From the IMG/VR virus record IMGVR_UViG_3300043429_000489, positions 1 through 39,339 of that record: a stretch of 39,339 nt of DNA; one strand, 5' to 3'. The stretch is from a virus. Shown one piece after another: positions 38,393 to 39,339 of the stretch. Within the stretch, counting starts at the first letter, position 1. Every line of letters starts with the position of its first letter. The translations under genes were made by a program, and so were the position numbers. The notes beneath the pieces were generated by a model. The model ran no database searches. It saw only the letters and a program-made list of their open reading frames with translations, and was not told where the DNA came from.

Positions 38393-39339
38393 ATGCCACC
38401 AGTAAACGAGGACATCATCGATAACGCCGCAGAGAGCACCGACAACGGAGCCGCGGCAGAGAACAATGCACCAGAAGGCGATGGCCTGCCCGAAGCGACC
38501 GGCGGAGAGCAGACAAGCCAGGCAATCGACGCGCTAGGCGAGGGTGACGAGGAGACCGGCAACGACGATCTCCCGACTGACAAGCCTGCATCGGACAAGA
38601 TGAAGGCCTTGCTGGATGAGCTTTCAGGCGATGAGCCAAAGCCCGCAGCCAAAGCCGAAGAGAAGCCCGAAGGCGAGAAGCCCGCGGATCCTCCGGCAGC
38701 CGCCGCACCCAAGACACCCGAGCAGGAAGAGGCCGAGCTACTGGAGGGCGTCAAGTCCGATCGTGGCCGTGAGCGGATCCGCCAAGTGTTTGCCGAGCGC
38801 AAGCAGCTTGAGCAAGACATTAACGAAGTCCGCGAGCTGATTTCGTCCACCAAGATGAGTCCGGATGAGTTTGCTCAGACCCTCGAATACGGCCGCCTCA
38901 TTAACACAGGCGACGAGAAGGATCTTCGCGTAGCCCTGGAGATCATTGAGTCTCAGCGCTCCGCACTCTACCAACGCCTGGGCGTCGAAGCGCCTGGCGT
39001 CGATCTACTGGCCGGCCATGAGGATCTCAAGAACGCCGTCGAGAACCTGGAGATTACGAAGGAGCGAGCGCTAGAGCTTGCCAAGTACCGCAAGGCCGAC
39101 CAAGAAAAGCAGCAGCAAGTGCAAGCGCAGCAGCAAACCGCGCAGCAGCAAGCCCAGTATCAAAAGACAGTGCAGGACGCAGCGGGCGCAATGGAGTCGT
39201 ATCTCACGACGCGCCAGCATGAAGTGGATCACCAGGCACGCATGGATGTGATCGGCAACCACTTCAAGAACCCGGCCAACCTCCAGGAGTTTGTCGCCAA
39301 GTTCGAGCCGCACCAATGGCCCACCGCAATCAAGATGAT
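38393..39339 (+). CDS. Scaffold-like capsid assembly protein, N-terminal part (runs off the right edge)
   Basis: The gene begins at the ATG after AGGAGCTTAA and is cut by the window end; it continues at position 1 of the left edge and ends at 275 (364 residues in total). Residues 1-70 are strongly acidic and disordered. Residues 75-115 are Lys/Pro/Ala-rich. Residues about 118-275 are a continuous helical, Gln-rich coiled stretch (ERIRQVFAERKQLEQDINEV; QTAQQQAQYQKTVQDAAGAM). Such composition, and the place between portal and capsid genes, fits an internal scaffold protein that is removed as the head matures. Confidence 0.75.
   Translation, partial: MPPVNEDIIDNAAESTDNGAAAENNAPEGDGLPEATGGEQTSQAIDALGEGDEETGNDDLPTDKPASDKMKALLDELSGDEPKPAAKAEEKPEGEKPADPPAAAAPKTPEQEEAELLEGVKSDRGRERIRQVFAERKQLEQDINEVRELISSTKMSPDEFAQTLEYGRLINTGDEKDLRVALEIIESQRSALYQRLGVEAPGVDLLAGHEDLKNAVENLEITKERALELAKYRKADQEKQQQVQAQQQTAQQQAQYQKTVQDAAGAMESYLTTRQHEVDHQARMDVIGNHFKNPANLQEFVAKFEPHQWPTAIKM
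39213..39339. repeat. Right copy of the 127-bp exact terminal direct repeat
   Basis: Identical to 1-127 without mismatch. It lies inside the scaffold-like gene. See the left copy for the interpretation as a circular overlap. Confidence 0.95.

Overview
This window is the essentially complete genome of a temperate, podovirus-like tailed phage. The first 127 bases are repeated exactly as the last 127 bases. One gene runs off the right edge and continues in frame at the left edge. The sequence is therefore a circle of 39,212 bp opened at an arbitrary point, and a 127-base overlap is what a de Bruijn assembly with k=127 leaves behind. The phage carries the 3' half of a tRNA-Asn(GUU) gene beside its integrase. 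The sequence of that fragment and the general gene types point to a betaproteobacterial (Burkholderiales-like) host; this is an inference, not a match to a named phage.

Layout. (1) 34209 to the right edge and 1-20979, plus strand: late genes in the order small terminase, large terminase, portal, scaffold-like protein (split by the window ends), Gp49-family protein, capsid staple protein, a 319-bp highly structured non-coding stretch, major capsid protein, and a strong terminator. A tail module follows, with a long Ala-rich fibre, two chaperone-like proteins, a pyocin-knob protein, a LydA-type holin and a collagen-like fibre. Then come the adaptor and tail-nozzle-like proteins and an ejection module of three internal proteins plus a 2,719-residue polyvalent protein with two HExxH zinc-peptidase motifs. 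(2) 20980-21786: four 10-bp tandem repeats, a minus-strand gene for a secreted protein (lysogenic-conversion candidate) and an intergenic region with two operator-like dyads. (3) 21787-22748: a 3TM holin and a GH24 lysozyme. (4) 22749-23121: attachment region with the tRNA-Asn core and three integrase arm-type sites. (5) 29735 down to 23122, minus strand: early left operon with a small membrane protein, Bet annealase, YqaJ exonuclease fused to a DUF1351-like region, SSB, MazG, many small proteins joined by ATGA overlaps, a DUF4224 protein and integrase. (6) 29736-30657: immunity region with a CI-type S24 repressor between two operator clusters. (7) 30658-34197, plus strand: Cro, lambda O/P-like replication genes with a repeat-bearing candidate origin, NinB, an HNH nuclease, a RyR-domain protein, RusA and a sigma-70 region-4-like protein.

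How it works together (inference). The repressor appears to recognise a 15-bp dyad close to TTCACA-N3-TGTGAA. Copies lie over the cI promoter, the cro promoter and the left promoter, and one distal copy lies over the -35 of the holin/lysozyme promoter at 21690. Replication proteins and the Bet/exonuclease/SSB set would make concatemers or circles for headful-type packaging by the terminase. The giant protein and its partners would be ejected into the cell with the DNA.

The least explained elements are the structured leader before the capsid gene, the operator-like repeats between the secreted-protein and holin genes, the all-frame-stop tandem repeat at 20989-21028, and a marked excess of GATC words.
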